NCBI GenBank assembly: GCA_030596265.1
Contig: JAUVKM010000112.1
Location: 1-6,903 of the forward strand
Origin: Candidatus Cloacimonadota bacterium
GTDB taxonomy: Bacteria > Cloacimonadota > Cloacimonadia > Cloacimonadales > TCS61
DNA length: 6,903 nucleotides
Reading direction: 5' to 3'
Below the pieces are notes generated by a model. The model saw only the letters and a list, made by a program, of their open reading frames with translations, was not told where the DNA came from and searched no databases. Position numbers and translations under genes: made by a program. Of the stretch, positions 5,491-6,903 are shown in pieces (the stretch's first letter is position 1; each line of letters begins with the position of its first letter).

Positions 5491-6903
5491 ATGCTTAATA
5501 GTAAAATTATAATTTTGATAATATTTGTTCACATTTTGCCGATTATGCTTTCAGCGCAGATATTGGATTCTCTAAGTACAACAGTTCTAGATTCGTGTTT
5601 AAATTATCTTCATTTGGAACGTAATGAGCTCGGTTTTGAAAAAGCATGGGCAAAAGATGATACATTCAAGCTTAAGATTGTAGACTATCTATTGGATAAC
5701 CCATTAGAATTAGCTAAATACGTTGAGGAAACTGTAGAAACTGTAAGAGATAGCAGTATTGATGATCTTACCGAATTTATTACTAAACAGCTTGATATTG
5801 AGATCGATGAAACTTTTGAATACCACTCAATAAATTCATTAAAGCCAGAAGATATCATTGTGAATTCTCTTGATAAGGCAGAACCATACTTAAAGAAATT
5901 CTATTCCAAACTTGATACTCTTGAAATTCACGATCTTATAATGTCAGCCCCAAATTTATGGTGCGGGGAAGATAACCCTGAAGATATAGCCCTAAAAGGA
6001 AGCTGGCAACGAGAATTTAATGTTACGGTCGATACATCACGCTCTATAGATAAAGACAGACTTTTGAATATTATGAAGAAGCTTGATAGGGGTTCATTAC
6101 ATATTGCAGGGTTGATATTTATAGATCTAATAGAAGAATTGCAGCACAAAAACTTTGAAAACTTAGAAATTATTCGCAACGGTAATATCGAAGGTGCTGA
6201 GGGTGAGATATTATATTATGCTCAAACAAAATATGGTGAACTAATTATTGGCGGAAAAGGAGAAAATGTTTACTCACGAGATTTTGCCTTCATCATAGAT
6301 CTGGGAGGGAATGATATTTACAGATGCCGTGCCGGAGGAGCTTTAGCGCCTCTGGGCAATTCCTATTCATTTGTAATCGATCTTGATGGGGAGGATGTTT
6401 ATTTTAACGAAGAAAAACCTATCAGCATGGGTTCAGGATTTTTGGGAATAGGAATTTTGTATGACCGGAATGGAAACGATGTTTACCGCGGAACACATTA
6501 TTCTTTAGGTTCCGGTATATGTGGAATTGGAATTTTAGTTGATAATGCCGGAGAAGATGATTATCGCGGTGGTTGTTTCACTCAAGGCTCGGGTCATTAC
6601 GGCATCGGGATTTTACAAGATTTTGGAGAAGGTGACGATAGATATCTGGCAAAACTTTGGGCTCAGGGATTCGGTTCAACTTTTGGTTACGGATTGTTGC
6701 ACGATACAGGTGGTGATGACACTTACAGAACCGGAGGAGAATATCTTCACGCACCGCTGCTTCCTAATGATTATCAATCTTTCAGTCATGGCTTTGGAAT
6801 GGGTTGGCGACCAAGAGCAGGAGGTGGAATCGGTGTTTTATACGATGAGGGTGGAAATGATTTTTACGATGGCGAAGTATTTTGTGAAGGCTCTGCCTAC
6901 TGG
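5491..6903 (+). CDS. Secreted protein with tandem GxGIxLxDxxGxDxY repeats, function unknown (3' end outside window)
   Basis: An open frame of 471 codons from ATG 5491 runs off the right edge. GAGG lies six bases before the start. Residues 1-22 are a signal peptide with an LSA cleavage site before QILDSL. Residues 23-230 look largely helical and are not recognised. Residues 231-270 form a conserved-looking junction (EGAEGEILYYAQTKYGEL, then GGKGENVY) leading into tandem repeats of about 26-28 residues to the window end. Repeat starts, given as the D-x-x-G-x-D-x-Y core, are DLGGNDIY 270, DLDGEDVY 297, DRNGNDVY 325, DNAGEDDY 351, DFGEGDDRY 377, DTGGDDTY 405 and DEGGNDFY 452. Between cores are Gly-rich turns such as QGSGHYGIGI and QGFGSTFGYG. 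The acidic Gly/Asp cores recall RTX-type calcium loops, but the spacing is three times that of RTX nonapeptides; a calcium-stabilised beta-solenoid is inference only. Before the 405-452 pair one repeat is lengthened by about 20 residues. The gene is transcribed away from the chaperone gene across a 152-base divergent spacer. No enzyme motif was recognised. Confidence 0.9.
   Translation, partial: MLNSKIIILIIFVHILPIMLSAQILDSLSTTVLDSCLNYLHLERNELGFEKAWAKDDTFKLKIVDYLLDNPLELAKYVEETVETVRDSSIDDLTEFITKQLDIEIDETFEYHSINSLKPEDIIVNSLDKAEPYLKKFYSKLDTLEIHDLIMSAPNLWCGEDNPEDIALKGSWQREFNVTVDTSRSIDKDRLLNIMKKLDRGSLHIAGLIFIDLIEELQHKNFENLEIIRNGNIEGAEGEILYYAQTKYGELIIGGKGENVYSRDFAFIIDLGGNDIYRCRAGGALAPLGNSYSFVIDLDGEDVYFNEEKPISMGSGFLGIGILYDRNGNDVYRGTHYSLGSGICGIGILVDNAGEDDYRGGCFTQGSGHYGIGILQDFGEGDDRYLAKLWAQGFGSTFGYGLLHDTGGDDTYRTGGEYLHAPLLPNDYQSFSHGFGMGWRPRAGGGIGVLYDEGGNDFYDGEVFCEGSAYW
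6283..6903 (+). repeat. Protein-level tandem repeat array, D-x-x-G-x-D-x-Y cores (7 visible)
   Basis: Seven repeat cores are visible, spaced 27, 28, 26, 26, 28 and 47 residues apart. Each follows a hydrophobic strand (GIGIL, GIGIL, GYGLL, GIGVL) and is followed by a less conserved stretch ending in a Gly-x-Gly turn. At DNA level the copies are well diverged, so this is an old duplication and not a recent expansion. Repeat five (DFGEGDDRY) carries one extra residue. The array continues outside the window. Confidence 0.85.

Noticed and set aside
5928..6179. Minus-strand open frame of 83 codons
   Set aside because: It is antisense to the secreted repeat-protein gene, with no start signal and no familiar motif.
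6283..6903. RTX toxin or hemolysin-type calcium-binding nonapeptide repeats
   Set aside because: RTX units repeat every nine residues as GGxGxDxUx. Here the cores are 26-28 residues apart and end in Tyr, and an N-terminal signal peptide replaces type I secretion.

Overview
The window is AT-rich (roughly one third G+C by eye) and holds four protein-coding genes with almost no spare DNA. Three of them encode exported proteins with signal peptides. Shine-Dalgarno sequences are present before three of the four starts. The mix suggests a Gram-negative, uncultured-type bacterium of the Fibrobacterota-Chlorobi-Bacteroidota sphere: a multi-module periplasmic parvulin chaperone, a long secreted beta-helix protein with a 'choice-of-anchor Q' type motif, and a secreted glycine/aspartate repeat protein. 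Candidatus Cloacimonadota or a similar candidate phylum is my best guess. That assignment is inference from protein style, not from a marker gene.

Layout. On the minus strand, reading right to left, three genes follow each other: an 893-residue SurA/PpiD-like parvulin chaperone (5338 to 2657), a 302-residue PAS-GGDEF protein (2550 to 1642), and a secreted right-handed beta-helix protein (1630 to beyond the left edge, 543 codons visible). The last two are only 11 bases apart and are probably co-transcribed. The 106-base gap before the PAS-GGDEF gene holds a good sigma70-like promoter and an inverted repeat next to the ribosome binding site. On the plus strand, diverging from the chaperone gene across a 152-base intergenic region, a fourth gene (5491 to beyond the right edge, 471 codons visible) encodes a secreted protein whose visible C-terminal part is a tandem array of about 26-28-residue repeats built on G-x-G-I-x-L-x-D-x-x-G-x-D-x-Y.

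How they may work together (inference). The chaperone could escort beta-rich exported proteins through the periplasm, and the beta-helix and repeat proteins encoded beside it are natural clients. The PAS-GGDEF protein has lost nearly all recognisable catalytic and substrate residues of a diguanylate cyclase (SENEF instead of GGDEF) but keeps the RxxD inhibitory-site motif. It therefore looks like a sensor or c-di-GMP receptor rather than an enzyme. A locus that couples such a receptor to a surface protein and a secretion chaperone is the most interesting idea here. The repeat protein, which I cannot assign to a characterised family, is the most likely source of new biology. No RNA genes, insertion sequences, CRISPR arrays or clear terminators were seen.
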